Source: Candidatus Thermoplasmatota archaeon
GTDB taxonomy: Archaea; Thermoplasmatota; SW-10-69-26; JACQPN01; JAJPHT01
DNA: 64,000 bases
Assembly (NCBI GenBank): GCA_035540375.1
Contig: DATLGO010000098.1
Span: 1 to 64,000 of the forward strand
Direction: 5' to 3'
The notes under the pieces were generated by a model. That model was not told the origin of the DNA and did not search any database. It saw only the letters and a list, made by a program, of their open reading frames with translations. Below, in pieces: positions 51,845-61,138 of this stretch (positions are counted from its first letter, which is position 1; every line of letters begins with the position of its first letter). The translations under genes and the position numbers were made by a program.

Positions 51845-52648
51845 TCAACCCTCCTCGTGCGCCGCGCGGCGGGCCTCGGCGCGCGCGTCGGGGAGCCCCC
51901 ATTCGCGCACGTCGACGAGGAAGCTCACGGGGTCGAGCATGGTGCCCCTGAACGCGAGCCCCGTCTGCCGCTCCCCGGCGTGCTCGCGGAAGCGCTCGAC
52001 GAGCGTGTCGAACACCCAGGCCGGGACGCGGTCGACGTGACCCGGGTAGGCGTAGCCGAAAAGATGGAGGTACGACAGGAGAAGCTCCCAGTGCTCCCCC
52101 ACCTTTTCGAGCACGCGCGCCCAGTCCATGACCCCGTTCGCGGCGAACATGATGTGCAGCACGTCGGCGCCGTCCCACCGGTCGCGCGTTCCCACGAACA
52201 TCTTCGAGAGGAAGAGCTCCTCGACGGGGACGACGGGCACGACGCGGCCGAGCACCTCCATGCGCGGCGCGCGTTCGAACCAGCCGTCGTCGACGGGCCC
52301 CGTTCCGTTCGCGTTCCGGTGGATGACGTCGATGAAGAACTTCCCGAGCCAGGCTTTGGAGAGCCAGACGGGATCGACCGTCTCCACCTCGAAACCGCGG
52401 CGCTCGAAGGCCTCGAGCGTCTTCGCGACGTCGTCCGGGCGGACGAACACGTCGAGATCCTTCGTCTCGCGCCAGATGCCCGTGTGCGCATTCAGCGCGA
52501 CCGCGCCCCCGAGCAGGTAATCCACCTTCGCCGCGGAAAGCACGTCGAGCGCCCTCGCATAGGCCTCGCGCTCGCGCGAATTGAAGCGCGGCGGCTCGAG
52601 CCGCGTCGGGAGGAGCTTCGTTCCGGTTTCCGGCCTGCGCGCGCCCAT
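51845..52648 (-). CDS. Nucleotidyltransferase-fold protein
   Basis: A 267-residue protein. The N-terminal region has YLLGGAVALNAHTGIWRETKDLDVFV: a GGxxx helix followed by KDLDVF with the two Asp of the polymerase-beta/AbiEii-type nucleotidyltransferase fold. VEELFLSKMFVGTRDRWDGADVLHI is typical of the group. It could be a tRNA, antibiotic or protein-modifying nucleotidyltransferase, and a toxin-like role cannot be excluded. It is three bases upstream of the metallophosphoesterase gene; no antitoxin-like partner is seen. Confidence 0.8.
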   Translation of the reverse strand: MGARRPETGTKLLPTRLEPPRFNSREREAYARALDVLSAAKVDYLLGGAVALNAHTGIWRETKDLDVFVRPDDVAKTLEAFERRGFEVETVDPVWLSKAWLGKFFIDVIHRNANGTGPVDDGWFERAPRMEVLGRVVPVVPVEELFLSKMFVGTRDRWDGADVLHIMFAANGVMDWARVLEKVGEHWELLLSYLHLFGYAYPGHVDRVPAWVFDTLVERFREHAGERQTGLAFRGTMLDPVSFLVDVREWGLPDARAEARRAAHEEG

Positions 52649-52740
52649 GAGAGGTCACTTATTCGTCGGCCGTCCCGTTTCAATCTTGCCGACGCGATCG
52701 GCCCTCCGCGCCCCGGGGAGGCGGGCGGGCAGGCGGGCCC

Positions 52741-53433
52741 TCAGGGCTTCCATCGGTCGCGGCGCGCGCGTGCCGCGCGGCATTCCGCGACGAGGCCGCC
52801 CACGCGCTCCGCGAGGGCGCGGGTCGCGGCGCGCGCAGGGTCGGCCTCGCGCACGACATCGAGGTCGCGCGCGGGCGTCCATGGCTCGCCGACCGCGATC
52901 CAGGCGCCGCGCCCGAACCGCGGGAACGTCCGGTCGTGGGGCCAGAAGCGGTAGAGGTCGAGGCCGACCGGGAGGATCGGGCATCCGGTCTCGAGCGCGA
53001 GGCGGGCGACGCCGGTTCGGAACTCGAGCAGGGCGTCGGGGCCCGCGCGTGTCGCTTCGGGGTAGACCATGACGGCGTGGCCCGATTCGAGCTTCTCGCG
53101 CGCGAACCGGACGGCGTCCGGGTTGCCCTCGCGCGCCCCCCGGAAGACGGGGACGGCCCCGTTCGAGCGGAAGAACCAGTTCGTGAAGCGGTTGCGGAAA
53201 AGCTCGGCCTTCGCGAGGAAGAAGGACGGACGAGGCATCACGGCCGCGACGAGGACCGGGTCCGCGTACGTCTGGTGGTTCGGCGCGATGATGACGCCGC
53301 CGGACCTCGGCATGTTCTCCGCGCCCTTCGCGAAGAGCGGCACGAGGGCGATGAGGGGCCGGCGACCGAGACGGTACGTCGCCCGGTAGAAGAGGGAGAC
53401 GTCACGCCAATCCGGCCCGTCGTAGCGGAGCAT
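52741..53433 (-). CDS. 1-acylglycerol-phosphate acyltransferase-like (PlsC)
   Basis: A 230-residue acyltransferase. The catalytic HxxxxD is in PNHQTYADPV (H53, D58), with the glycerol-phosphate-binding NGAVPVFRGAR and VMVYPEATR after it, and PILPVGL. The PlsC family acylates lysophosphatidate in bacteria. In an archaeon with ether lipids its substrate is unclear, and the gene may have been acquired from bacteria. It lies alone, downstream of the SDR gene on the same strand. Confidence 0.88.
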   Translation of the reverse strand: MLRYDGPDWRDVSLFYRATYRLGRRPLIALVPLFAKGAENMPRSGGVIIAPNHQTYADPVLVAAVMPRPSFFLAKAELFRNRFTNWFFRSNGAVPVFRGAREGNPDAVRFAREKLESGHAVMVYPEATRAGPDALLEFRTGVARLALETGCPILPVGLDLYRFWPHDRTFPRFGRGAWIAVGEPWTPARDLDVVREADPARAATRALAERVGGLVAECRAARARRDRWKP

Positions 53434-53470
53434 CCGCGCCGCGAAGGCGGGACCGCGACATAAAGGCCGG

Positions 53471-54328
53471 CTATCGGAGGTCCGTCATCGCGGCTTCCCA
53501 CGGGGTCGGCGTGATCCCGAGATCCTCCGCCCAACGCGCATCCGCGCAGGCATTGCCGGCGAAAAGCATCCGCAGCTGGTCGGGCGTCGCGGGGAAGCCT
53601 GGCAGCTTCGCCATGGCGAGGGCGAGACCTTCGGGCACGGGGGCGTAGGCGCGCTTCCGTCCCATGAGCTTCGCGAGCCGCTCGAGATACTGCCTGAACG
53701 TCAGCGTCTCGGGGCCCGCGACGCAGTAGGTCTTCCCCACGGCGACCGGCTCGTCGAGGGCCTTCGCGAATGCGAGGCCGACGTCGCCCGCGGCGACGGG
53801 TTGCATGACCGCGCTCCCGCCGCCGAGGACCGGCACCACGGGCGCGTACCGGATGACCGGCGCGAGCTTCGCGTGGAAGCCCTCGCCGGGACCGGCGATG
53901 AACGAGGGGCGGAAGATCGTCGCGTCGAGGCCTGCGTCCTTCACGACCTGCTCAGCCGCGAGTTTCGTGCGCTGGTAGGGGGTCAGCGCGAGGTCGGCGC
54001 CGTTCGCGCTCATGTGCAGGAAGCGGCGGATGCCCACCCGTTTCGCGGCTTCGACGACGTGGCGCGTCGCCTCGACGTGGAGGCGCTCGAACGTCAACCC
54101 CTTCGACGGTTTCTCGTCGATGATGCCTACGAGATGCACGACGGCGTCGTGCCCGGCGAGGTCCGGAAGCTCGCCGCGCGCGACGTCGCCTTTCGCGGTC
54201 GAGAGGCCGGGCCGGGCCGGCGGCGGTTGCCGATGCACGAGCGCGGTGACCCTGTGGCCGCGCGCCAGGATCGCGTCGAGGATCGAGGGTCCAACGAAGC
54301 CCGTCCCTCCGGTGACGAAGACGCGCAC
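53471..54328 (-). CDS. NAD(P)-binding atypical SDR (NDUFA9-like)
   Basis: A 285-residue atypical short-chain dehydrogenase-like protein. It has VFVTGGTGFVGPSILDAIL (dinucleotide motif), AVVHLVGIIDEKPSKGLTFERLHVEATRHVVEAA, and YQRTKLAAE (a Y-x3-K pair). AGPETLTFRQYLERLAKLMGRKRAY is the sequence of the COG0702/NDUFA9 group. GTG 54328 starts directly at the Rossmann strand; the 26 upstream codons are not expected. The substrate is unknown. Confidence 0.87.
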   Translation of the reverse strand: MRVFVTGGTGFVGPSILDAILARGHRVTALVHRQPPPARPGLSTAKGDVARGELPDLAGHDAVVHLVGIIDEKPSKGLTFERLHVEATRHVVEAAKRVGIRRFLHMSANGADLALTPYQRTKLAAEQVVKDAGLDATIFRPSFIAGPGEGFHAKLAPVIRYAPVVPVLGGGSAVMQPVAAGDVGLAFAKALDEPVAVGKTYCVAGPETLTFRQYLERLAKLMGRKRAYAPVPEGLALAMAKLPGFPATPDQLRMLFAGNACADARWAEDLGITPTPWEAAMTDLR

Positions 54329-54514
54329 GCTGGACGCGAAGCCGCAAGAACGGAAAAGCCCTCCGCCATGCTTGCCGCAGCCGACGGGGCGGATCCCCTC
54401 ACGCATCGGGGAGGAATGGCATCACGTCGGCACCAAGGGAGGGACGGATCTCGCCCCCCCGTTCGCGGAGCACGTCCGGCAAAGGTGTCCACCGCATGCC
54501 ACGGAGTGTCGCTG

Positions 54515-55300
54515 TCACGACGCCGGCGCGAGCTCCACGTCCGCGAAGACGGGGAAGTGGTCGCTCGGAAGCATGCCCGCTTCCCGCTCCTTGACCGTCA
54601 CGAGGCGCGGGACGCGGATGACCTGCTTCAGGAAGATGTAGTCGATGCGGTAGAGGCCGCGGCCTGTCCAGTGGTGGAAGGTCGCGCCCCAGCGCTCGGG
54701 CTTGCGCTCCTCCGCGAGACGGAGGGCGTCGACGAAGCCCGCGCGCTCGAGGATGCGGTACACGCGGCTCTTCGGAAGCGAATTGAAGTCGCCCGTGAGC
54801 ACGACGGGCTCGTCGGCGCGCGGCATGCGGGCGTGGAGCAGCGCCGCGGACTTGCGTCGCGCGCCGGGGCTCGCGTGGTCGAGGTGCGTGTTGTAGACCG
54901 AGAAGCGTTCTCCGGATTCGCGGTCCGCGAAGCGCGCCCACGTCACCATGCGCGGGCAGTAGTTGCCCCACGACATCGATCCGGGGACGTCGGGGGTCTC
55001 GGAGAGCCAGAAGTTGCCGCGGTCGAGCACGTCGAAGCGCTCCTCGCGGTAGAGGATGGCGTTGAACTCGTCCTCGGCGCCGCCGAGGCGGCCCTCGCCG
55101 ACCATCGCGTACCCCTCGCTCGCCGCGAGGAGATCGGCCATCTGGTCGCCCAGGCCCTCCTGGGTCCCGATGACGTCGGGGCGCCAACGCCGGATGACGC
55201 CCGCCGCGGCTTCGCGGCGCCGACCCCATTGGTGTTCCCCGTCGCTCCAGCGGCGGCGACGGAGGTTGAACGTCATGGCCCGGAGGGCGATCGATGACAT
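54515..55300 (-). CDS. Endonuclease/exonuclease/phosphatase family protein
   Basis: A 261-residue EEP-fold hydrolase with all conserved motifs: TFNLRRR (N), GTQEG (E), NTHLDHASPGARRKSA (H), TGDFNSLPKSRVY (D, N) and PSDHFPVFAD (D, H). It may cleave nucleic acid or a phosphoester. ATG 55300 follows a minus-strand CAATATTCATAAG promoter-like stretch by 35 bases; the 39 upstream codons of the frame are rejected. It is a single gene between SDR and RNase H. Confidence 0.9.
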   Translation of the reverse strand: MSSIALRAMTFNLRRRRWSDGEHQWGRRREAAAGVIRRWRPDVIGTQEGLGDQMADLLAASEGYAMVGEGRLGGAEDEFNAILYREERFDVLDRGNFWLSETPDVPGSMSWGNYCPRMVTWARFADRESGERFSVYNTHLDHASPGARRKSAALLHARMPRADEPVVLTGDFNSLPKSRVYRILERAGFVDALRLAEERKPERWGATFHHWTGRGLYRIDYIFLKQVIRVPRLVTVKEREAGMLPSDHFPVFADVELAPAS

Positions 55301-55382
55301 GGCGACGGTGATAGAAGGTGCTCCTTCTCCCCTTATGAATATTGGGAGGGACGCAGGGGCGCAGTGCCCCCCGGGGCCGGCT

Positions 55383-55838
55383 TCAGCGCATCTTGGACTT
55401 CGTGAGGGCGTCCGCATGACGATTCAGGGACCGGGGGATCCACTCGAGGGTGCTTCCGGTCTCGCCGAGGAGCGTCTGGGCCTTGCGGCAGAGGGGCAGC
55501 AGGATGCCGGGCCTGCAGATCCACTCCCCGGTCACGCACCGCTTCACGTTCAGGGAATCTGTGTAGAGGATCCCGGAGAGGCCGTGCGACTTCAGGAACT
55601 TGAGCGCCTTGAGCACGGCGACGTACTCGGCCACGTTGTTCGTCGCGCCCCGCTCGCGCGCGGCGCGGCCCCGCTCCTCGTGGAGGACGCCGCCCTCGTG
55701 GCTCATCACGACGAACGCGTAGCGCGCCTCGATGCCGCGGTCGGCGGAGCCGTCCGCGTACACGACGACGGAGTGCCCGGGCGCGGGCAGCGGGAAGTCT
55801 TCCTTCTCGTCGGGCAGCGGGCAGAACGGGAAGGTCAT
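55383..55838 (-). CDS. Ribonuclease H-like protein
   Basis: A 151-residue RNase HI-fold protein. The four acidic catalytic positions are D29 (VVYADGS), E71 (NNVAEYVAV), D94 (YTDSLNV) and D143 (NRHADAL), at normal spacing. Such archaeal proteins degrade RNA in RNA-DNA hybrids or hydrolyse double-stranded RNA. It is upstream of the EEP gene on the same strand with a separate promoter between them. Confidence 0.9.
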   Translation of the reverse strand: MTFPFCPLPDEKEDFPLPAPGHSVVVYADGSADRGIEARYAFVVMSHEGGVLHEERGRAARERGATNNVAEYVAVLKALKFLKSHGLSGILYTDSLNVKRCVTGEWICRPGILLPLCRKAQTLLGETGSTLEWIPRSLNRHADALTKSKMR

Positions 55839-55979
55839 CCGCGCTCACCCCTGAGCGCGCGGACGACGAGGCTCGATCGCTTGGCGGGAACTCCTCCTTT
55901 CCACGGGAGATTTGGGCGTCGGATCGAGATAAGAGTTCCGATTCCCTCTCGGGGGCACCCGCTCGGGCCCGTCCGTTCG

Positions 55980-56849
55980 TCAGCGCATGCCCGCGAGCTT
56001 CTCGAGGCGCGCGATGCGCTCCTCGGTGTGCGGGTGCGTGCGGAAGAGGCCCGAGACGAACCCCGCGCGGAACGGATTCACGATGTAGAGGTGGGACTGC
56101 GAGGGCGAGCCCGTCTGCATCGGGATGCGCGAGGCTCCGGTCTCGAGCATGCGGAGGGCGCGGGCAAGCTCGAGCGGGCGGCCCGTGATCTCCGCGGCGC
56201 CGCGGTCCGCCATGAACTCGCGGCTCCTGCTGATCGCAAGCTGCACCATGATGGCGGCCAGCGGGGCGAGGATCGCAAGGAGGATCATGCCGAAGATGTT
56301 GCCGCCGCCCTCGCCGTCGCGCGAGCCGCCGAAGAGCGCGCTCCAGAAGAAGGCGCGGGCCGCGAAGGTGATCGCGCCGGCGACCGTCGCCGCGGCGCTC
56401 ATGACGAGGACGTCGCGGTTGCGGACGTGGGCCATCTCGTGGGCCATCACGGCCTCGACCGCGTCGTCGTCCATCATCTTGAGGAGGCCCGCGGTCGCCG
56501 CGACGACCGCGTTCTGCGGGTTGCGGCCCGTCGCGAACGCGTTCGGCTGGTCCGTGGGGATGATCGCGACGCGCGGCATCGGAAGCCCCGACTTCTGGGA
56601 AAGGCTCCGGACGATGCCGTGGAGGCGCGGCGCCTGCTCGGGGGTCACGAGCTTCGCGCCCGTGGACCAGAGGACGATGCGGTCCGACCAGAAGTAGGAG
56701 ACGAAGTTGATCGCCGCGGCGATGACGAGGAAGACCACGCTCCCGAGGAGCGGGGCGTTCGCGAAGTACGCGCCCACGACGAAGCCCACGGCCATGAAAA
56801 GCGCCGTGAGGGCGGCGAAGAGCCCGAGGGTGCGCCAGGTGGAAGCCAT
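55980..56849 (-). CDS. htpX: Membrane zinc metalloprotease HtpX
   Basis: A 289-residue M48-family protease for membrane protein quality control. It has two N-terminal helices (about 8-50) and the zinc motif HEMAH at residues 137-141 (H137, E138, H141). The further Glu is in MADRGAAEITG, with NAFATGRNPQNAVVAATAGLL before the zinc motif. The end THPHTEERIARLEKL is typical. It is a complete, normal-length protein. Confidence 0.94.
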   Translation of the reverse strand: MASTWRTLGLFAALTALFMAVGFVVGAYFANAPLLGSVVFLVIAAAINFVSYFWSDRIVLWSTGAKLVTPEQAPRLHGIVRSLSQKSGLPMPRVAIIPTDQPNAFATGRNPQNAVVAATAGLLKMMDDDAVEAVMAHEMAHVRNRDVLVMSAAATVAGAITFAARAFFWSALFGGSRDGEGGGNIFGMILLAILAPLAAIMVQLAISRSREFMADRGAAEITGRPLELARALRMLETGASRIPMQTGSPSQSHLYIVNPFRAGFVSGLFRTHPHTEERIARLEKLAGMR

Positions 56850-56911
56850 CGGGCCGGAAGGAATCCGCCGAGTTCTTGAGCCTTACCCTCCCGTCCGGTT
56901 CGTAAACCGGC

Positions 56912-58093
56912 TCAGCGGAGACGGTACACGTCCAGTCCCCGGCCGCCGTCGCCCGTGTAGACCGCGCCCTCGTGCCAGTAAGCCGCCCAGGCGCTCCCGT
57001 CCGGCGGGGCGACCTGGGAGACGAGCTTCGGGTTCGCGGGGTCCTTGAAGTCGACGAGCATCGTGCCGCCCGAGTAGAAGCCCGCGACGACGAGGGGCCG
57101 GTCCGCGACGACGTTGAAGTTGTGCGCCGTGCAGACGTTGCCGTTGCCGCGGGGCGGCGAGAAGTATCCCTTGAGCTGCACGTCGCCGTTCGGCGCGAGC
57201 GTGTAGAACCAGAGGGCCCCGGTCGGCGTCCTCCCGTGGGCCGGGCAGGCGGGCGCAAGGGCCCCGCCGGACTCGTCCCCGATGATGAGAAGGGTCCCGT
57301 TCAGGGCCGTCGCCGCGCTGTGGTGGATATTGATCGCCGGGTTCGTGAGCGTCGCGATCACGCGCGGCTTCATCGGGTCCTTCATGTCCCAGATCATCGT
57401 CTCGTGGATGCCTCCGCAGATCGCGCGCGAACGCTCGGGCTCCGCGAGGATGTCGTGGCACCCGGGAGCCTTGCTCGTCGCCGGGAACTCGAACGCGCCG
57501 ACGACCTTCGGCGCGGTCGGGTCCGAAACGTCGACGATCTCGCTCTTGTGGTGAGCCATCACGTTCACGAGGTCGTAGGCCGAATTGTAGACGAGTCCCG
57601 TGTCGCCCCAGGGCGTGTGCGTGTGGCTGCCGTACTTCAGCGGAACCTGCGAAAGCGCGACGGGGTTCGCGGGATCGGTCACGTCGACGAGGCGGATGCC
57701 GCCCGAGGGCGCCGCGCCGGGACACCCGTCGTCGCCCTGGTACGAGATCGTCGCGATGCGGCCCTTCGTCGTCTCGACGACGCCGACGTCGATGCCGCGA
57801 CACGGGACGGAGCCCACCTCGGTCGCGTTTTCGGGGTCCCTGATGTCCACGACGTGCAGCCCCGACCGCGACGAAACGTAGGCGTAGCCTCCCTTGAAGG
57901 CGATGTCGTTGCCGCCGCCGAAGTCGACCCTCCGCACGGGGTCGAGCTTCGTGACGACGTCCGGGAGGACGTACGGCGCGCGCGGCGCCTCGAGGCGGGG
58001 GTCCCCGCCGTCGCCCGCGCCCGGCGTCGAGACGCATCCCGCAAGCGCGGGGAGGACGAGGAGCGCGAAGGCGGCGAGGAGGCGGGAGGCCAT
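56912..58093 (-). CDS. LVIVD-repeat lipoprotein
   Basis: A 393-residue lipoprotein: signal with lipobox LAGC, then a beta-propeller of at least five LVIVD repeats (LHVVDIRDPENATEVG, IRLVDVTDPANPVALS, SEIVDVSDPTAPKVVG, TMIWDMKDPMKPRVIA, TMLVDFKDPANPKLVS). His-rich loops (YGSHTHTPWGDT, NIHHSA) lie between the blades. LVIVD propellers are extracellular; a binding or scaffolding role is likely. ATG 58093 was chosen over longer frames because it begins the signal peptide. It is divergent from the ABC ATPase gene. Confidence 0.88.
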   Translation of the reverse strand: MASRLLAAFALLVLPALAGCVSTPGAGDGGDPRLEAPRAPYVLPDVVTKLDPVRRVDFGGGNDIAFKGGYAYVSSRSGLHVVDIRDPENATEVGSVPCRGIDVGVVETTKGRIATISYQGDDGCPGAAPSGGIRLVDVTDPANPVALSQVPLKYGSHTHTPWGDTGLVYNSAYDLVNVMAHHKSEIVDVSDPTAPKVVGAFEFPATSKAPGCHDILAEPERSRAICGGIHETMIWDMKDPMKPRVIATLTNPAINIHHSAATALNGTLLIIGDESGGALAPACPAHGRTPTGALWFYTLAPNGDVQLKGYFSPPRGNGNVCTAHNFNVVADRPLVVAGFYSGGTMLVDFKDPANPKLVSQVAPPDGSAWAAYWHEGAVYTGDGGRGLDVYRLR

Positions 58094-58189
58094 GGGTCGC
58101 GGACGCGTCCCCCGGAGCATGATCCTTTCCCGTTGGGCGTTCGGCGGGCTTGGAGACACGTTCATGGGGCCGACCGCGCTCGACCGGTC

Positions 58190-59113
58190 GTGGAGCCGGC
58201 CGTCGTCGCCCGAGGACTCGCGAAGCGCTTCGGCGCCCACGAGGCCGTGAAGAACGTCGATTTCGACATTCCCGCGGGAAGCACGTTCGCGTTCCTCGGC
58301 CCGAACGGCGCGGGGAAAACCTCCACCATGCGGATGATCTACGGCCTGTCGCCCGTCTCCGCGGGGACGCTCACGGTCCTCGGGCACGACGTTGCGACCG
58401 AATCGCGGGCCCTCAAGCGTCTCATCGGGGTCGTGCCCCAGGAAGCGAACCTCGACATGGACATGACGGCGCTCGACAACGTCGTGACGTTCGCGCGCTT
58501 CTTCGACATCACGGGCGCGCCGGCGAGGTCCCGCGCGAAGGAGCTTCTCGCGTCCGTCCAGCTCGAGGAGAAGGCGGACGCGCGCGTCGCGACGCTCTCC
58601 GGGGGCATGAAGCGGCGGCTCCTCATCGCGCGCGCCCTCGTGAACGACCCCGCGCTCCTCGTGCTCGACGAGCCCACGACGGGCCTCGATCCGCAGTCGC
58701 GCGCGCTCCTCTGGGAGCGCATCCGCGACATGCGCCGGGCCGGAAAGACGGTCATCCTCACGACGCACTACATGGAGGAGGCCGAGCGGCTCTCGGACGA
58801 GCTCGTCCTCATGGACGGCGGCCGCATCATCGAGCGCGGGACGCCCCGCGAGCTTGTGCTCCGCCACATCGGTCGGGAGGTGCTCGAGCTCGAGCTCCCC
58901 CGGGCCGAGCAGGAGCGCGCGCTCAAGGCGCTCGCGGACCGGGCGCGAGGCTCCGACCGGTCGCGCGACTTCGTCCTCTTCCACACGGACGACGCCGAGG
59001 CGCTTTTGCGCGAGGCCGAATCCGAGGGTCTTGAACCCGCCTCCGCCGTGCTGCGCCGCGCGAGCCTGGAGGACGTCTTCCTGAAGCTCACCGGCAGGAC
59101 GCTCCTTGAGTAA
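58190..59113 (+). CDS. ABC exporter ATPase (DrrA type)
   Basis: A 307-residue ATPase of the DrrA/daunorubicin-exporter type: Walker A GPNGAGKTSTMRM, Q-loop VVPQEANLDMDMTA, signature LSGGMKRRL, Walker B LLVLDEPTTGLD, H-loop TTHYMEEAERL, and the C-terminal accessory domain to residue 307 (SLEDVFLKLTGR). GTG 58190 starts at the first strand; no ATG is in frame nearby. Its permease is at 59515, separated by a histone-like gene. Confidence 0.92.
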   Translation: MEPAVVARGLAKRFGAHEAVKNVDFDIPAGSTFAFLGPNGAGKTSTMRMIYGLSPVSAGTLTVLGHDVATESRALKRLIGVVPQEANLDMDMTALDNVVTFARFFDITGAPARSRAKELLASVQLEEKADARVATLSGGMKRRLLIARALVNDPALLVLDEPTTGLDPQSRALLWERIRDMRRAGKTVILTTHYMEEAERLSDELVLMDGGRIIERGTPRELVLRHIGREVLELELPRAEQERALKALADRARGSDRSRDFVLFHTDDAEALLREAESEGLEPASAVLRRASLEDVFLKLTGRTLLE

Positions 59114-59144
59114 GGCTAAATCGTCCCTCGGGGATGACGGACGC

Positions 59145-59474
59145 ATGGCGGAGACCCCGATGGACCAGGCGATGGAGCGCGCGAAGGCGGCGGCGGACGA
59201 GGCGGCGCGGATGGCCAAGCAGGCCGCCGCGGACGCGAAGGCCAAGGCGGCCGAGGCGAAGCAGACGGCCGTCGGCGCCGCCGAATCGCTCCTCGACAAG
59301 GTCGCGGCCACCGCGAAGGCCGTCGGGAACAAGGCCCGCGCCGCGAAGCGCCGCGTCACGAAGGCGAAGAAGCCCGCGAAGAAGGCCCCCAAGCGCGCGA
59401 AGGCCTCGAAGGCGAAGCGCGCGGCGCCGCGCAAGGCCGCGAAGAAGAAGGCGAAGAAGGCCCGCCGCCGCTGA
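59145..59474 (+). CDS. Lys/Ala-rich histone H1-like protein
   Basis: A 109-residue protein. Residues about 1-60 form an Ala-rich amphipathic helix (MDQAMERAKAAADEAARMAKQAA) and residues about 70-109 a Lys/Ala/Pro tail (KKPAKKAPKRAKASKAKRAAPRKAAKKK) like H1/HC1 nucleoid proteins. It should bind DNA non-specifically. ATG 59145 is preferred over TTG 59106. It lies inside an ABC exporter operon, between ATPase and permease genes, which is an unusual place. Confidence 0.8.
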   Translation: MAETPMDQAMERAKAAADEAARMAKQAAADAKAKAAEAKQTAVGAAESLLDKVAATAKAVGNKARAAKRRVTKAKKPAKKAPKRAKASKAKRAAPRKAAKKKAKKARRR

Positions 59475-59514
59475 AGCCGAAGATTACTTCCCCGGCGCGG
59501 CCGCTCGCGCGGCC

Positions 59515-60291
59515 ATGGTCGCGCTCCCGTTCTCGCCGAGGCTCGCCTTCCGCGTGTGGCAGCGCGAGGCGACGCTCTACCGGAAGCTCTGGGCCTCCAC
59601 CATCCTCTCGAATCTCTTCGACCCGTTCATCTACCTCGTCGCGATGGGCTACGGCCTCGGCGCGTATCTGACCGAGGGCTTCGAAGGCGTCTCCTATCTG
59701 CAATGGATCGCGCCGGGCCTCGTCGCGTCGAGCGTCATGATGGCCGCCGCGTACGAGGTCGCGTGGAACGCGTACGTGCGCATCCACATCGAGCGGACGT
59801 ACGAGGCGATGATGACCACGCCCGCCGCCCTCGAGGACGTCGTCGTGGGCGAGATCGCCTGGGCGACGACGCGCGCCGTCATCTACGCGGCCGTCATGCT
59901 TGTCGTCCTCCTCGCGCTCGGCCTCGTGCGCTCGCCCTGGGCGCTCCTCGTGCCCGCGATCGCGGCGCTCGGCGGCGCGACGTTCGCGGTCCTCGGGCTC
60001 ACGTACACCGTCCTCGTGAAGCACATGGAGCAGCTCACCTTCTACTTCACCCTCGTCGTGACGCCGATGTTCCTCTTCTCCGGCGTCTTCTTCCCGCTCG
60101 ACGAGCTGCCGGCCTTCGCGCAGGTCGTCGCCCAGTTCTCGCCGCTCTACCATCTCGTCGAGGTCGTGCGGGCCCTCGTGCTCGGCACCGTGCACGCGGG
60201 GCTCTTTGTCCACACGGCCGTGCTCGCCGGTGTCGTCGTCGCGTTGGGATTCCTGCCCGTGAGGCTTCTGCGGCGGAAGCTCCTGATCTGA
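59515..60291 (+). CDS. ABC-2 permease (NodJ/DrrB type)
   Basis: A 258-residue permease with six helices and the ABC-2 family phrases ERTYEAMMTTP and TPMFLFSGVFFPLDELPAFAQVVAQFSPLYHLVEVVRALVLG. It partners the DrrA-type ATPase at 58190. ATG 59515 is chosen over the long open frame running back through the histone-like gene. The cargo is unknown; NodJ/DrrB relatives export lipids, polysaccharides or drugs. Confidence 0.9.
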   Translation: MVALPFSPRLAFRVWQREATLYRKLWASTILSNLFDPFIYLVAMGYGLGAYLTEGFEGVSYLQWIAPGLVASSVMMAAAYEVAWNAYVRIHIERTYEAMMTTPAALEDVVVGEIAWATTRAVIYAAVMLVVLLALGLVRSPWALLVPAIAALGGATFAVLGLTYTVLVKHMEQLTFYFTLVVTPMFLFSGVFFPLDELPAFAQVVAQFSPLYHLVEVVRALVLGTVHAGLFVHTAVLAGVVVALGFLPVRLLRRKLLI

Positions 60292-60346
60292 CGCCTACAA
60301 GGCCTCGTTCCAGGTTCTTCATGTCCCGCGCGTTCATCCAAGGCGC

Positions 60347-61138
60347 ATGCAGGCACGCCCGTTCGTCGCGCCCTTGCTCGTGATCGCCCTCCTCGCCACA
60401 CCGGTCGTCGCGGGTCAGGTGACCTACTCCTTCAACGGGGGGACGACGAACGCGATCCAAGGCCTCGACATCGACCCGAAGACGCCCATCCTCGTCGTGC
60501 GGCCGAACACGACCGTGGAGACGACGTTCGCTCTCAAGAACACCGGAAACCGGACGCTCAACGTCACGCTGTCGACGATGTCGATGTCGACGAGCGGCGG
60601 CGCGACGTACACGGTCACGCGCCCGGACGGCGGCGGAAGCGGGAGTTCGCAATCTAACGCGCAACCGGCCGGCAGCGGCAATGCGACCCTTGATGATCGG
60701 CGCGGCGACAACGCCACAGTCTTCACGACACCCGCAGGCGGCGGGAACGGGACAGCGAGCGGGAGCGGCCAGTCGGTCGCATACTCGCGTGGCGCCTTCG
60801 CGCCCGCCCTCGACGTGAGCGTATCGCCGCGCAACGTGACGGTCCCCGCGGGAGAGACCGTCGAGGTCAGCGTGCGCCTGAAGGCGAACGCAAACGCGAC
60901 GGGCGACCACCAGGTCATGCTCATGGCCAACGAGATGGAGGATCCGCGCCGGTCGGCTTCGGGAAGCGTGAGCGTCAGGATCCCGAAGCCATCCGCTCCG
61001 AGGGGCGGCGCCAACGACTCGCGGTCGTCATCGCTTCTCGACGTCGAGCCCGTCGAGACGCCGTTCGCCGGGGCCGCCGCTCTCGCCGGAGCGAGTCTCG
61101 TCGCGATTGCGCTGCGACGCGCCGGGGGGCGCCGATGA
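60347..61138 (+). CDS. Asn/Ser/Thr-rich surface protein
   Basis: A 263-residue exported protein: signal peptide (cut near VVAGQ, residue 23), an extracellular region rich in N-x-T/S sequons (NTT, NRT, NVT, NAT, NGT, NDS), and a Gly/Ser linker. A C-terminal hydrophobic segment with Arg tail (ETPFAGAAALAGASLVAIALRRAGGRR) resembles a sorting or anchor helix. Its stop overlaps the next ATG (ATGA), so it belongs to the downstream NEW3-ABC operon. Heavy glycosylation is inferred. Confidence 0.75.
   Translation: MQARPFVAPLLVIALLATPVVAGQVTYSFNGGTTNAIQGLDIDPKTPILVVRPNTTVETTFALKNTGNRTLNVTLSTMSMSTSGGATYTVTRPDGGGSGSSQSNAQPAGSGNATLDDRRGDNATVFTTPAGGGNGTASGSGQSVAYSRGAFAPALDVSVSPRNVTVPAGETVEVSVRLKANANATGDHQVMLMANEMEDPRRSASGSVSVRIPKPSAPRGGANDSRSSSLLDVEPVETPFAGAAALAGASLVAIALRRAGGRR

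Noticed and set aside
51845-52648. AbiEii-type toxin-antitoxin module
   Set aside because: The nucleotidyltransferase fold is visible, but the neighbour is a metallophosphoesterase, not an AbiEi-like antitoxin.
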